Below are positions 1-11,489 of a DNA stretch of 64,000 bases, one piece after another. Within the stretch, counting starts at the first letter, position 1. Each line of letters starts with the position of its first letter. Position numbers and translations under genes: made by a program. The stretch is from Ephemerocybe angulata. Its lineage: Eukaryota > Basidiomycota > Agaricomycetes > Agaricales > Psathyrellaceae. The notes beneath the pieces are model-generated. The model saw only the letters and a list, made by a program, of their open reading frames with translations. It was not told the DNA's origin and ran no database searches. The stretch covers positions 50,561-114,560 of the forward strand of contig JAACJK010000127.1 of NCBI GenBank assembly GCA_013368325.1, given 5' to 3'.

Positions 1-1922
1 TCGTCCCACCAAAGCCTTCCCACCGTTCGACGACGGTAAAGCCTCACAAAGGTGGTTATTATGGCGACGGCGTATGTGCATGATACGATAACTGTATATG
101 AGGTTCAAGATGAGTTGGGTACTCAACAGAGCCTAATACTTTAGCTTACTTACCCTGGAAAGCACGCTCGAGCTCCGGTGTGAACTTTCGCATGAACCAA
201 CAAGGAGGCGGTCGGGCCCCGAAGCAGCCAGTTGGCGGGGATGAAGGAAGGGGACGGGATCGTCACTTTCACGTCACCGGTGTGACGATACTTAAGGCTA
301 GTTTCCGACAGGGGGACATCACGATACGGAGGCCGAGCCGGTGCCATGCCATCCGGCCTATGTATGTAGATCGATCAGATCCCTGCCAAATCCTAGACGA
401 CGGCAGCTTGCTAAGTAGGCGAAATCAGTACTACTTGACGTTAAGGCGTACTGGTATCCAGTAATTCAGCCAATTCAAATGGCCCCAGTTGGCCTCAATT
501 TCCCCAGTGCGTTCTCGAGGAACTTTAGCCCCAGCGCACGGGGGTACAGTGTACATATCATGACACGCGGGTGCAATTCTATTCAATTTGAAAAGTGCCG
601 AAGCGAACGTCGTGACCGCGCGTTCCACCCGGCCTCGGCTTGCCGGCAGAGTACCGCTCTTTATATGGAAAGGGCGAGGTTTGGGCGAGGTGCAACAGGA
701 GGTGAAGATACAGATTGGGCGATGGAGTCCTAGGGACCGCTATTTGCTCAATGTCAACCGTCGACAATGAACAAAAACTTTGCAGTGACGTGGTCAAGTC
801 AATGTTGCTCGACAAGCTACGTCGCTCCAAACAGCTCCAAACCCCACCTCCACACTGTATACCCCAACCACGCAGTTAATCAGCGCGGATTCAAACCATC
901 CTTGAAGCCCAAGCCGGAATCGAACTAACTATCATACATACCATCGCTGCACCTGCATCAGATATACCCTATCCAGCTTGAATTAAAGGCAGGTGAATGG
1001 CAGTCGAGTCAACGTCGAGTGCCCTGAGTTCGGTGATGGGGGTTCGAGGAGCTAAGGCTCGACTCACGTATGTAGCACAGGAGTAGATAGAGAAATGGGA
1101 ATATATATTCAGAGAGAGAGAGATGGGGGAAACGGACGCGGGGAACGATAGAGAGAAACGAGAAACGAGAAACGAAATGAAAGGGGGCTGAGTGAGAGAA
1201 CACGACGAAACGGGGGGCGTAAACTAAGGAACTAAGTCTACAGGGGCTGGCTATAAGTGAAAAACAGGGAGAGCGACGATAGCTCTCTCTCCCGCATGCT
1301 CGCACAGCCCAGAAGCTCGAGGAGATCCGTTTCAAGAGGCCGGACCATCCTTATATCATCTCTATCGCATGCGAGGGGATGGTACGGGTCCTGAGGGGAA
1401 AACAATCCCCCGGCGCCTAAGGCATGTGCGCCATCAGCCGCCGGACCGTTAGATCCGTCGTGCGCTCATGGTAAGTGATGCGCCGATTCTGGATCGGCAG
1501 CATCTCTACACAGGAGCAAATCCAAATAGGCGTATTACCTCGTACTACTTACAAACATGCGCTCCCGAATGATCGATCGATCTCCCGGGATGTACGATAT
1601 GACGAGCGCTTGTTCGGCGCTAATACAAGTCCAACACCGAAGGTCATTCAACTTGAGCACCAGATTCAAACAAGGAGTCAAGGTGCATCCAACGTTGGTG
1701 AGCTCCTATAGCTGCGTCTGAGAACATCATCGCGGGCCACGGCGGCAAGGATCTTCCGTATTATATCCGGAACGTTACGTTCCATGCATTGAGTGAAACC
1801 CGGTGGCGGTTACTGTACTTCGATGCGAATACACCGGTGAAGCTTATTACATAGCTATACTTAAGCGCGACTTCACCCTGTCCGTCTGACTCGCTTAACT
1901 ACTCTACTAGATCAAGCTCGAG

Positions 1923-1947
1923 ATAGATACTAGATAGATAGATAGTA
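1923..1947. repeat. Short GATA microsatellite
   Basis: Imperfect run of tagata/gata units directly visible; about six units with one interruption. No gene effect can be inferred. Confidence 0.8.
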
Positions 1948-2997
1948 TCCAAGGTGGTATACAAAGATGACAGTATCTGGTGGATGCACACCTTACGCGC
2001 GGTGCGGATGTCATGGTGGATGACATTGATGTCGATATCGCGGCTCTGAGGAGGGTGCAAGAGCAGCCAGCGGGTTCGGCTCATGCTGGGGCTGGGGGGC
2101 TGGGAGTCAGCAGGAAGTGTATTCTATTTACTGAGACAGGCAAGAGACAGGTCTGGTTCCTCTACTGTACATGCACTGCCGTTTGGCTCGTGCGGTGAGG
2201 AATTTAATGTGCTAACAGATGCTGTCATGCGACCGACCACCAGCATTCGGCTGCCTACCGCGAAATGGCTGGCGGCTCTCGACTTCGCGGGCACCGTACG
2301 TGGGTCCGCATGGCAGACTCAGGGATAATGCAACTCGGGCCCTCCCGTAAGTACATACCCCTGTGCGGTGGGCGCCGGATCCACTATCCGTACCACTATC
2401 CGTGGAGCCTGGTCGGACCGCATGGAGGCGTGCCGGGTTATTGGAGGAGGGTACGAGTGGCGTGGGGACGTGGCTTCAGGGCGCTTCTCCGGATCTGTTC
2501 GTTATTAGTATTCAGGGGATGCGACGGGCGAGTTGCGCCACTATCTTCGTGTCTCGCACCCCGGGTATCGTCCGTCGTGCGCTGACGCGAGTTCTTGTGA
2601 CTCTTGGGGACACGATTGTGCTATCCGTGTGTACCGACCGGCCGGCCGGACTGGGACTCGGGTGGGCGAAGCCGCCACCGTCGTGTGCAACACGTTCGAT
2701 AGTCGATAGTCAGGTATGCTTTCACAGTCGACCGGCCGACCACAGCCTACTCCGGCTGTCGGTAGGCTTGTTCCAAAGATACAATGCGTTGCTGTGAGGG
2801 AATATACGTCGGGGGGAAGAAGTTGCTAACGGAAAGGTACGGAAATATATTATGCAGTACATAGTAGTGTGACCCCAGTCGCGCTCACGCAAACGCGAAC
2901 GTGTCGCCGCCCCGGGCCAAGGCTCACATGTATGATCCACGCGGCGGTTGTTATGCTGTGATAATGATAACGTTTCGAGAACGAGTTTGAGCAGCGG

Positions 2998-3004
2998 TAT
3001 ATAT
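2998..3004 (+). promoter_or_regulatory. TATA box of the first secreted zinc-finger gene
   Basis: TATATAT lies about 35-40 bases upstream of the ATG at 3038. The equivalent position in the paralogue at 8904 also has a TATA-like stretch (about 8836), followed in both by the shared segment caccccaggtga and then a CAACAAC-rich leader just before the ATG. Confidence 0.5.
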
Positions 3005-3037
3005 ATCCACACACCCCAGGTGAATTCCAACAACAAA

Positions 3038-3765
3038 ATGCGCCTCTCTTCCGTCGCCCTTTTTTCTATCGTTGTGTCGATGGCGTGTACAGGCTACGCG
3101 CACCACAACAACGTACGTGTACGTGTGGGCGCCGCTATCTAGAACTACTACTAGCTGACTTGTAGTACTTGTACGAACGAATGTTCTAGCACGAGCACGA
3201 CATCCATACACGAGAGCTCATGAATGATCGAGTCAGCGAAGTCAGGACGAGGGATCTCGTCCGCGCGCTCGAACGGAGGGCCAAGGATGGTGATGGTGAG
3301 AAGAAGAAGAAGAAGAAGAAGGAAGAAGAAGAGAAAGAGAAAGAGAAAGAGAAAGAGAAAGAGAAAGAGAAAGAGAAAGAGAAAGAGAAAGAGAAAGAGA
3401 AAGAGAAAGAGAAAGAGAAAGAGAAAGAGAAAGAGAAAGAGAAAGAGAAAGAGAAAGAGAAAGAGAAAGAGAAGACGAGCCGCAAAGCTAAGAGGTGGTG
3501 TTGTACGAAATGCGGGAAGGAGTATCCCAACCAGACTCGGGTGCGTCCGCCGTCCAAAGTCCCTACACACATACATACATGGCATGGCATGTCGATATCT
3601 GCCTGCTCGTCATTGGGTTGGTTTCGTGCATACTTTGCTGACCAATTTTAATTTTGGCAGGCGGAGAATCATCAGACCTATCATAGAGACCATGTAGTGA
3701 AGTCGTTAACGAAGAAGGGGGAGGGATGTTGGCCACTGAACCCGCCACTTCCACCCACTTGGTGA
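3038..3765 (+). CDS. Small secreted protein with KE-repeat tract and C2H2-like finger (copy 1)
   Basis: Three exons fit: 3038-3112, 3190-3540 and 3661-3765, with introns beginning GTACGT and GTGCGT and ending TAG and CAG; frame is kept throughout, giving about 176 aa. Residues 1-22 are a signal peptide (MRLSSVALFSIVVS... ending Gly-Tyr-Ala), so secretion or entry to the endomembrane system is predicted. The middle is a lysine/glutamate block containing about 24 Glu-Lys dipeptides. The C-terminal part has a Cys-x2-Cys (CTKC), 12 residues, then HQTYHRDH, which satisfies C-x2-C-x12-H-x3-H and also H-x6-H; the last exon supplies the histidines. A paralogue with the same exon layout starts at 8904 and a more distant one at 10688. 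Function is unknown: a finger behind a signal peptide could bind metal outside the cell or act as an effector, but that is inference. Confidence 0.75.
3331..3474 (+). repeat. Hexanucleotide (GAGAAA)n microsatellite inside an exon
   Basis: About 24 tandem GAGAAA units, nearly perfect, preceded by AAG/GAA runs. Because the unit is six bases, length changes keep frame and simply lengthen or shorten the Glu-Lys tract of the secreted protein. Paralogue 8904-9473 has only an irregular lysine-rich stretch here, so the expansion is specific to this copy. Confidence 0.95.
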
Positions 3766-4249
3766 TGGACTCCTCTGAGTGGGCAAGTTCGTTCCGCTCC
3801 GTCTTGCACGTACCCACTCAGAGAAACTCCCTTTTGTTTCCCCACTGTAATAGACATAACTAAAGTAGAGCCTAAGACACGCTAAAAAATCCAAGGAGCA
3901 TTATTCCTTTGGCATCTCGTGGATCGGGCGAGAGAGCTCAGGCGACGAGAACGCAGCCCGAGCCCCGCTCGTTTTTCTCCCCCCCATTCCACGACGAAGC
4001 CGAGCATAGACCTTTGGCTAGCTAGCTTAGCTTGCTGACTGTCAAACTGACTGAGGCTGACTGACTGACTGACTGACGTATGTACGTGCGTGCGTGCATG
4101 CGGCGACGTTATATACTTATTGCTTCATGTCGAGTCCCCAATACACAAGCGGATTCAGAGTTCAGGGTTTAAGCGCTGGACTCGATTCGGGGTCGGTCGA
4201 CGGTCGGGCGGCGTACCTCTGAGCGCGTCGGTCGGTCTATCGTCGGCCC
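3766..4249. other. Spacer with tetranucleotide repeat
   Basis: No gene seen. It contains the downstream region of the first secreted-protein gene and a GACT repeat (about 4056-4078, five units). Confidence 0.6.
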
Positions 4250-4460
4250 TCGTCCGCAGTGTATGCGACGCAGGGGTGTTACTGCTGCTAGGCACCGGGA
4301 TGGATGGATGGATGGAAAGCGCTGCTTGGCTTGGGGACGGCTGTGGGAAGGCCCGTTATGTACATTCGAGGCTGAAGCCAAACAAAGGAGATGCGCAGCT
4401 TTCTTTCTTTCTTCTCTGTGACGTCCCGCTCTGGTGTTCTTGGGAGAACGTATTCTAGAA
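4250..4460 (+). repeat. Conserved 5' flank of the large-gene family (copy A)
   Basis: This stretch shares blocks with 33960-34350, 11490-11720 and, reversed, 57110-57380 and 61890-62070. Shared blocks include gacagctgtgggaa-type sequence, cttcagccaaacaaagga-type sequence and the following pyrimidine-rich tract before TGTAACTAAG-like sequence. It precedes every recognisable 5' end of the large-gene family, so it is probably promoter and leader. Confidence 0.6.
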
Positions 4461-4469
4461 TGATCCAAT

Positions 4470-5823
4470 GACCTCCATCCGTCCGTACACGACCCGCCGA
4501 CCGACCTCCCCGCCGCCGAGCTACAAACCCCGCCTCCACCTCCACCACCACGCACGCGCCATCCCTCTCCCCTCCCCCGCGCCGCTCGACGCGCGCGACC
4601 GGCGCAGGAGGCCTCGCGACGCCGAGCACGGACGCCCTGGTGTTCTGCCTCTGGGAGTGCCACCTCTAGCCTTTCGAGCCACAGCCAAAACGCGGGACTA
4701 TACAGTTGAACCACGCTTCACCCACACTGATCATCTACCGAGTTCGAGCTCAACATCTCCACCTCGGCGTTCGGCGTACGACGACGACGAAGCGATGGCG
4801 GGACCGGGTCCTTCCCCTTCTCCACATCGCTCTAACTTACCAACTCTGGGTATGCAGTTCGGCCCTTTGGTTCTATCGGGAAAGCCGTAGGAGGAGGAGG
4901 AGGAGCTGGAAGGGAAGGATCGTCATGAGGAGGGGGAGAGATGGAAGGGATCGAACGAACGAACGACCAATCCCAACCCACCAACAAACACCCTCCTCAC
5001 ACCAACACCACCACCACCAACAACAACGACGACTGCCCTCCCTCATTCCCCCGACCCGGTAGCCCCCAAACTGGATCGCCTACCTCTGCCAACATCTTTT
5101 TAGCGTGCCGCCGCGGCTGGCGACGGGTGTTTCGGCGTTTGTGGGGGTTAGAGTTGAGTTGGGCGGGGAGGGCGTCGGGGAGGGTGCTTCTACTGCTGCG
5201 ACGTCGGCGGGTTCCAGTACGGGTGCACCCTGAGTGCGAGTACGAGCGCGAACGTGACGACTACGGCGACGGGTGCGACTACGAACGCGGGTGCGAGTAC
5301 GAAGACGGGCACCGGTACGACGATGACTCCGAGTACGACTGGGAATGCGAATGCGACCACGACCACGACCCCGAACACGACCCCGACCCCGACCCGCACC
5401 ATCCTCCTCCCAAAAGCCTACCGCTTCCCCCTCGTTCGTCGCCAAGTTCCGGGAGTCTCTCCGGCTCGTGCTCACGAGCGCGGATCCGGGGGTGGAGGGA
5501 GGAGGTTAAGTTTGATTTGGGTATTTGGCGAGGGTGTGTCGGGGATGGGGAGGAGGCTGAGAGGGCTGAGTGGGCTGCGTATGTGGGAGCGGCGGGGGCG
5601 GGGGGCGGGTGCTCCTGTTGTTGGAGGGGGGCGTCTGCGGGTGGCGTGTGGGAGAAGGGGTGGGAGGGGGATTAGCGTTGGAGTGGGAGGGGGCGGGCGA
5701 AGGAGGAAGAGAGGGTGGTAGCCTGGATCGGTTTTGGAGGTGTGCGATGTTTGATCGGGTGCTTGTGCGGTCGTTTTGGAAGGAGCATGGGGAGGAGGTG
5801 TATGCGGGGGATGTTTGAAGCAT
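4470..5823 (+). pseudogene. Decayed 5' half of the large-gene family (copy A)
   Basis: Matches the family member at 34535-41314. The Ser/Thr/Pro-rich N-terminal block is at about 4490-4660, but its first bases are deleted. A region matching TYLCQHVFSVPPR is read at about 5078 onward as LCQHLFSVPPR. An in-frame TGA stands at 5231-5233. In the segment matching LLPKAYRVPLMFVAKFQW, two bases are lost near 5434, shifting frame so it reads LLPKAYRFPLVRRQV. The copy runs to the GATGTTTGAAGCATGG exon edge at about 5823, where the donor GTGAGT of other copies has become GTGGGT. A stop, a frameshift and a damaged donor make this a pseudogene. Confidence 0.75.
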
Positions 5824-8100
5824 GGTGGGTATGCGTTCGTTCGTTCTTTCTCGTTGCTTTCGATCGTTTCCTATCTCTTCTTCTCCACTTCTTATGTTTT
5901 ATCCTTCGTTTGCGCCGGTCGTTTGACTCGATGGCTCGATGTGCCGAGGTGGATTAGGAATGTTCGCCTTCCCGTCTTTGTCGTCCACGTCGTCGTTTCG
6001 TTTCGAACCACTGTGTCGGTGTTCGAGTGTGCCGATACGCACGACGCGCTCATCTACGCTGCGGCTACTTCAGTTCGGGGGTCATTCCTTTCCTTTTCTT
6101 TTCTGTCGGCACCTCGTTCGCGTCTATCTTTTCCTCCACCTCGTTCCTTCCCTTCCCTTTCTATTTCTTCTATTCTCTTTCACTCTTATCCTCATTCTTT
6201 GCTTTTTGTTCTTGTTCTTCGGGGGTCGGTGCATGCATGCGAGGGGGGGTTCGATTCACTTGCCCTGTCGAGTTGATTCGTTCGATTCGTGTGATCGGGC
6301 GGTCGGACGGCTTGTGGATGGGCGGACGGTCTTATGTTCGCGGCCTTCGGAGTTCGTGATCGCTTCGATGCAGTTGGCGTGTTCGTTTTGTTTTGGTTCG
6401 TTCTGTTGGGCGTATTTTGGCTTACTATGCTCGGTCGGTCGTTCGTTCGTGTGGGTGTTCGAGAGTGCGAAGGTGCACACTTCGAATCGGGTGCTCCGTT
6501 CTTCATTGGATGTGTCCCTTTACAGCTGCTCCAGTCGTCTCGTGGTTCTTCGTTTGGCGCTTTACCTTTGGCTTCCATTCCTTCTCGGGTTGTACCCATT
6601 TTGTATCGGGGCGAAGAGGCAGCGCGTATGATTGCAAATTTCTTGATCAAGTTATTAAGGTCTGCGATCGCATCGACGAGATCTTATGGACTTAAAACTG
6701 TGTGCTTATGATGCGTTGCCTCATCCCCCTTCACTTTCTCCTCGTCTACATACATTCACTCTTTCACTCCACCGATCATCTTACTGACGTACTCCATTTA
6801 ATTCAGATTGGGCTCGACGGGGTGCTCAAACACGAAGGCTTCCTCCTAACGAAAGGCGAAGGAGTGTGAGGGGATGGGTTGAAGCATGGTGAGTTTTGGT
6901 CCTTGCGTCGTGTTCTTCCTTCGTTGGACTGGTGGATGTCGCATGACGTCTCCACGGACTTCGTTCGAGTCGGACGTTACTCGAACGCATTCAGGGGATG
7001 AGGGGGAGGGGCCAGCGCGTGTCATTAGAAAGTTTTGAGATGTTTTTGAAGGTCTGACCTCATGAGCTCCGTGTATTTATTCATATGATGCGCTGGCTCC
7101 ACCCTGTCCTCTCTCTTTTACTTTTCGTTCATTCTTCCTCTACCGATCATCGTACTGATGTACTCCCCTTTACCACAGACTGGGCTCGCTGGGTAGACGA
7201 AGTCGACGGGGGCATCACGGCGCAGCAGTTCCTCGCGGGCTGGATAACGTCGAGGGCGGGGAAGGGGGCGGGGAAGGGGAGCGGGACCACGTCGAGGAGG
7301 TAGTTTTGCCTGCTGTGGCGTGGGCTGCCATCAGCATTCAGCGTCCAGCCGCGCCCGTCGAACGGGATTTCACTCTTCGGCGTTCGTCGCTATCCGCGTC
7401 AGGCCCGGCGGGGCTACTACGAATCCTTCGTCTTCGACTGCGAACGGAGGTACGAATACGGGTACGAGTAGTGCCAGTATGACGACGAACGGGGGGAGAG
7501 GGCTGCGAATACTCCACACGATGTGCCACACCACCACCTGCACGTGCGGGTGCGGCGGGTATCTCGACTGCGGGAGGGTGTCGGCGGGGGTTACGGAGGG
7601 AGGGGCAGGACGGTAAGGTGCAGGAGGGTAAGGGGGTGGGGATGAGTAGGAGGGGGAGGTATAAGCAGGAGGAGAGGGTGGAGAGTTTGGATCGGGTTTG
7701 GAGGGAGTGGCATGTTGTTTCGGAAGGAGTATGGGAGGAGGAGGATGAGGGGGATACTTTGAAGCATGGTGAGTGCGCGTTTTGGTTCGTTTTTGGTTCT
7801 GTTTGTTTGGGTCTTGAGATTGGGGGCTCCTGGGTTTTTCTATCTTCGTCGAACTGGTGGATCGAATGGCGGTCTTTCGATTAGCGCATCGATCCTTGCT
7901 CTGGATCCGGTCGGTTCGAGGCCCATTTCTTAGTCTCCTGCTCGCTTCGGATCGCGGACAGAACTCTTCTTGAATGTGCGCACCTGTGCGGTCGCTCAAT
8001 GCGGAGGTCTCGATGGACTTCGTTCGAACTGGAAGTTATTCGTGAGTTCCTTTCGAATACTTCGTTTCGTTTCGGGATGCTTCGTTTGGCCGCTACGTTC
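5824..8100 (+). pseudogene. Array of truncated large-gene modules (intron plus exon edges)
   Basis: Sequence related to the 481-nt intron of the large gene (36134-36614) and its flanking exon edges recurs here. Acceptor-side copies (GATTGGGCTCG or GACTGGGCTCGCTGG) are at about 6808 and 7180. Donor-side copies ending TTGAAGCATGGTGAG are at about 6885 and 7762. At 6808-6894 both edges are fused: an acceptor, coding for DWARRGAQTRRLPP-like sequence in a broken frame, then directly the GAAGCATGGTGAG donor. 7330-7765 retains part of the middle exon (cgttcgtcgctatccgcg; GGGAGG-rich stretch). No long frame survives. Confidence 0.6.
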
Positions 8101-8480
8101 GGTGTCGCCCTTTGGGTGGCAGGTGATGTCGAAGTCGACGTACCTTACTCCTAATCCCGGGGTTGTGAGCCCAGCGTTGGCGTTCACAAGTCTCATTTCG
8201 GGGTGCACGATGGGCTCCGCGTCTGCGTCCCGTCCAATATCATTTCATTTTCAACCAAAATCACGATTCGTGTTCAAAACCTCAGACTGCAACCACAGAG
8301 TAACCAGGTGAACGACGGTAATGATGCGATGTTTCGAGCACCCCCGCGTTCTGGTCAATATCATACATACGGTAACGGTGACAGACTTATTCCAGTATCG
8401 AATTCATTCAGCGGTCTCCCTGGGACTGAAAGTTTGCCTGAATAGCTTTATCGAGAATTCAAGGAAGCCTCGCGGCGTCG
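8100..8480. repeat. Segment repeated in reverse at 48.4-48.8 kb
   Basis: The block holding ggtgatgtcgaagtcgacg, cctaatcccggggttgtga, the hinge near 8200-8230 and the later cagacttattccagtatcg matches the reverse complement of about 48470-48800 with scattered differences. The best conserved peptide in one frame is RLIPVSNSFSG(L/F)PGTE, but stops prevent calling a gene. Confidence 0.6.
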
Positions 8481-8740
8481 TGTGTTGTTGGAAAACCTGA
8501 GCTTTAAAACAACTAAAAGTAATACAGAGCTTGGGAATAGAGAGATATCAGAAACATTTCAAGTATATCAAAAACAAACTTGGCGAAAAGTGTCCGAGAC
8601 GCACCTTGACACGAGTTCGTGTCCGGCAAGCTGTTCCACCTCTTCCAGGAACTCCCACCGCCTCTCCGTGCACATGTTTAAATAGCAATATAGTGTACAG
8701 TTACTATGCGAAGCAGAAGGGCTTTCTTGCGAATCCGGCT

Positions 8741-8772
8741 CATCCGCCACATCCGGGCGGATGTGGTGGATG
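8741..8772. promoter_or_regulatory. 15-bp-stem inverted repeat upstream of a secreted-protein gene
   Basis: catccgccacatccg and cggatgtggtggatg flank a 2-base centre, forming a near-perfect inverted repeat with one mismatch. It sits about 130 bases upstream of the ATG at 8904 and has no visible counterpart before copy 1. It could be a binding site for a dimeric protein or the remnant of a small palindromic element. Confidence 0.5.
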
Positions 8773-8903
8773 TCCCGTTTCCAAGGTGTCCTCTGATAAG
8801 TAATGATGTTTCGGTTTATTCACACGAGTTTGAGCGGTATATAGAGGAGGGCCAAAGTTCTGTTGAGATATTCCACGCACCCCAGGTGACTTTCAACAAC
8901 AAC

Positions 8904-9473
8904 ATGCGCCTCTCTTTCGTCGCCCTTTTTTCGATTGTTGTGTCGATGGCGTGTACAGGCTACGCTCACAGCGACGTACGTGTGGGCGCCTTCATCTAAT
9001 CTAGAACTACCAGCTGACTTATGCGAACATTCTAGCGCGACCTCCATGCGCGAGAGTTTGTGAATGATCTGAGCGAAGTCTCGACGAGGGATCTCGTCAA
9101 CGCGCTCAGCGAGCGCCTTGAGCGGAGGGCCAACGAGGAAAAGGACAAGAAGAAAAAGAAAAAGAAAGAGAAGAAAGAGGGAGAGGATTCAGAAGAGGAA
9201 AAGCAGCGCGCGTCTCCTAGGTGGTGTTGTCCGAAATGCGGGAAGGAGTTTCCTAACGGCTATAGGGTGAGCCCAGAGTCCATACATACATATCCCAGTC
9301 CGATGTCGGCATGTTCGATCGCTGCGATGCCTGGTCGTCATTGGGTTCTGTGTTTACTTTGCTGACGCTGGAACGGTTTTTTCTTTTCGCAGGCGAGGAG
9401 TCATCAAGACAATTTTTCCGGGCATATAGTGAGGACGTTGGCGAAGAGGGATAAATGTTGGCCCGAGCAGTAG
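8904..9473 (+). CDS. Small secreted protein with C2H2-like finger (copy 2)
   Basis: Three exons: 8904-8975, 9036-9266 and 9393-9473, same intron positions and phases as the gene at 3038; 127 aa. The N-terminus is a signal peptide nearly identical to copy 1 (MRLSFVALFSIVVSMACTG). Mature protein: a helix-like stretch with EVSTRDLVNALSERLERRA, a lysine-rich block of about 20 residues, then RWCCPKCGKEFPNGYR and, from the last exon, ARSHQDNFSGH, giving C-x2-C-x12-H-x6-H. The wide His-His gap departs from a textbook C2H2 finger, whereas copy 1 keeps an extra His that restores x3. The protein ends shortly after CWPEQ. Signal peptide and Cys/His pattern are seen directly; function is unknown. Confidence 0.8.
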
Positions 9474-10687
9474 GATCTGGAGCGAGGTGTTCCGGTCCGA
9501 CCGATTGTGTACCCAACTGGCGTGGCATCCTTAGTATCCTGCGTGCCATGCCTGTGCAGCCTAAATTGTTATGTACCCTAGGACATCTAAGTTAAAGCTT
9601 TGACAAGCCTTTAGGATCCTACGGTATGATGCTTGCTTATACGAAACGCACTCGCCATGCACACCTTCGCCTGTCAGCTCCTCCTCATATCCAGAGGACC
9701 GAGGACTGAGGATCCCGGGGTGAGATCGGCTGTATCGACAATGCCCTTCGAAGCTCATCGCAGATCGTCCAGGTACCGATTCTGACGATGATTCCCAAAC
9801 GAGTGACAAGCCTTGATCATTGTTGGCTAGGAAATTTTCTAAATGAATGATGGGAATGATGGCGTAGCATCGTGTTACGGGCGCCTATTTTATGTCCATT
9901 GACGCTCTTGTCGTCCTCCGTAACCGTAAAGTCCGCTACGATGAGGACTAGAGTGATGCGCGTACGATAATCGAGGATGAGTGGAGGTTTGGGACGGAAG
10001 GGAGAAGGTGCAGTGACCTGGGGGAATCGGGCATGTTGATTTTGTCCCAGGGTCGGGGATAACGACCATGTGGGCGATCCAGCCAGTGCTGTCACCAGTG
10101 GCACAGCCGAACTGCCACCCATGCCTCGCCATATCTGTTTTCGCCTATGTATGTACGTCGCGGGAGTCGTAGTTCAGTCGGTATTTTGAGACCTTCGAGT
10201 TGAACAAATGTACTGCATACGTATGTTCTGATTAAACGTACATACTGCAGGTTCTCCGAGATTCTGCAACAGTCTTCACCTCGCTTCCTCCGGTGGACAA
10301 GATCTCGGAGGCTTGACGCGATACCTCTACGGTGTGTGCGTTGATTGGGCCATATGACTCAAGCCTTGAGGCGAGCCTGCGCTACATATATGAAGGTTAC
10401 TGCGTGGTTCACTCTAGGCGGGTGTTTCATCCCCATCGCAGTCTGATGTGACCTACCGATCGTACGAGCACTCCCAGACCAGCTCAGTTGACGGCTAGTT
10501 AACGTCGCTAAAGACCATGAGCACCGATCTTAACGGATGGAGCAGAAACAGGGTGGACCGTATATATAGACTGGAATGATACGGTCGCCGTAAAAGGGAC
10601 GACAGACTTCAGCCCCAATTCAGCCCACTGCCCAGTGCCTACCCAAAGCCCACTCCTCTGATCTCGGCCACAGCTCTACTCCAAAAT
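9474..10687. other. Intergenic region between secreted-protein paralogues
   Basis: No credible gene. Overlapping frames on the minus strand at 9561-10132 lack motifs. The last 130 bases contain the promoter of the gene at 10688. Confidence 0.5.
10561..10568 (+). promoter_or_regulatory. TATA box of the third secreted-protein gene
   Basis: TATATATA about 120 bases before the ATG at 10688, followed by a C-rich leader, a typical fungal arrangement. Confidence 0.45.
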
Positions 10688-11247
10688 ATGCGCCCCACAC
10701 TCCTTACCATCCTTCCTACGGCATTCTTCCTCGTTTCTCTTGTCCAGGGATACGAACACAACCCCGTGGGTACAATTTGTCTCCCGAATGAGCACAGCGT
10801 ACTTATTCCCCGCTACTCAGACCCACTCCATCTTGAACGCGCGCCGAGCGTTCGACGACCTCGACACCCGCGAACCTAGCAGCATCTACATGCGTGAGGA
10901 GGTGCTTTCGGCGCTTTCGACGCGTGAAATTTTAGCCGAGCTATCTGAGCGCCTTTCCAAGAGAAAGGAGGAGACAAGTATAGTTTGGCGCTGCGATATA
11001 TGCAAGCGGAATTTTAAGAACAAGAGTGACGGGGAAAAGGAGGTTTGCATGGATGCATGGGGGAGGGTCTATAGGCACCAATTTAGAGCCACGTTTCCGA
11101 AGCCTAAAGCATAGGCTGCCACATGACCATTCAACCTTCGGTTATCGTGCGAGGTCGGAGAAGGGGGAAAAGTGTATAATCTACTGTGTATTAAATCTCT
11201 CGGTACGGTCGGCATATGGTTCGTGCTCCTGTCGATGGACGATATGA
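10688..11247 (+). CDS. Small secreted protein related to the KE/finger family (copy 3, divergent)
   Basis: Exon 1 (10688-10765) encodes a signal peptide, MRPTLLTILPTAFFLVSLVQG. After a 55-nt intron, exon 2 (10821 to about 11025) encodes LSTREILAELSERLSKRKEE, clearly related to VSTRDLVNALSERLERRA of copy 2, then WRCDICKRNFKNK with the Cys-x2-Cys pair. A second intron starting GTGACG at 11026 and ending at 11074 or 11086 would join an exon coding SLKHRLPHDHSTF and later KGEKC, resembling HQTYHRDH and KGEGC of copy 1; this frame stops at 11247. Without that splice the frame stops at 11114. There is no long lysine block. I prefer the spliced model because it restores the histidines, but the 3' end is uncertain. 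Confidence 0.6.
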
Positions 11248-11489
11248 TTCTCGGTAAGAGGGAATGGATTCTGGAATACGACTGGAATATTGAGGCGGGA
11301 TACCTGTGCATGCCATGCGGTGGGATAGGTTATATCAGCCATAGAAAGGCCTTAGAGTGTCGATTGATCTTGACGTGAGCAAGCATCCGCGCGCCCGATG
11401 TTGAGCTACGGCGCACGCACCGAATATGATATATATAGGGGAAGCTGAGCATTGCTCAACGTCTCATTCCCCGTGGTATACGATACGCA

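Larger units (their letters stand above)
1..3037. other. Region without a convincing gene
   Basis: No open frame here has a recognisable motif or a plausible set of GT-AG introns. The frames around 1980-2200 and 2265-2797 overlap each other in different frames and look like decayed coding sequence or chance. Purine-rich sequence at about 1090-1210 and a short GATA repeat near 1923-1947 are the only simple structures. The last 60 bases are the promoter of the gene starting at 3038. Confidence 0.5.

Noticed and set aside
3151..3590. Minus-strand frames rich in Phe-Leu or Phe-Ser repeats
   Set aside because: They are the reverse reading of the GAGAAA microsatellite in the secreted-protein exon.
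4056..4078. GACT tetranucleotide run as a regulatory array
   Set aside because: Only about five units and no counterpart before the paralogous gene copies; an ordinary microsatellite.
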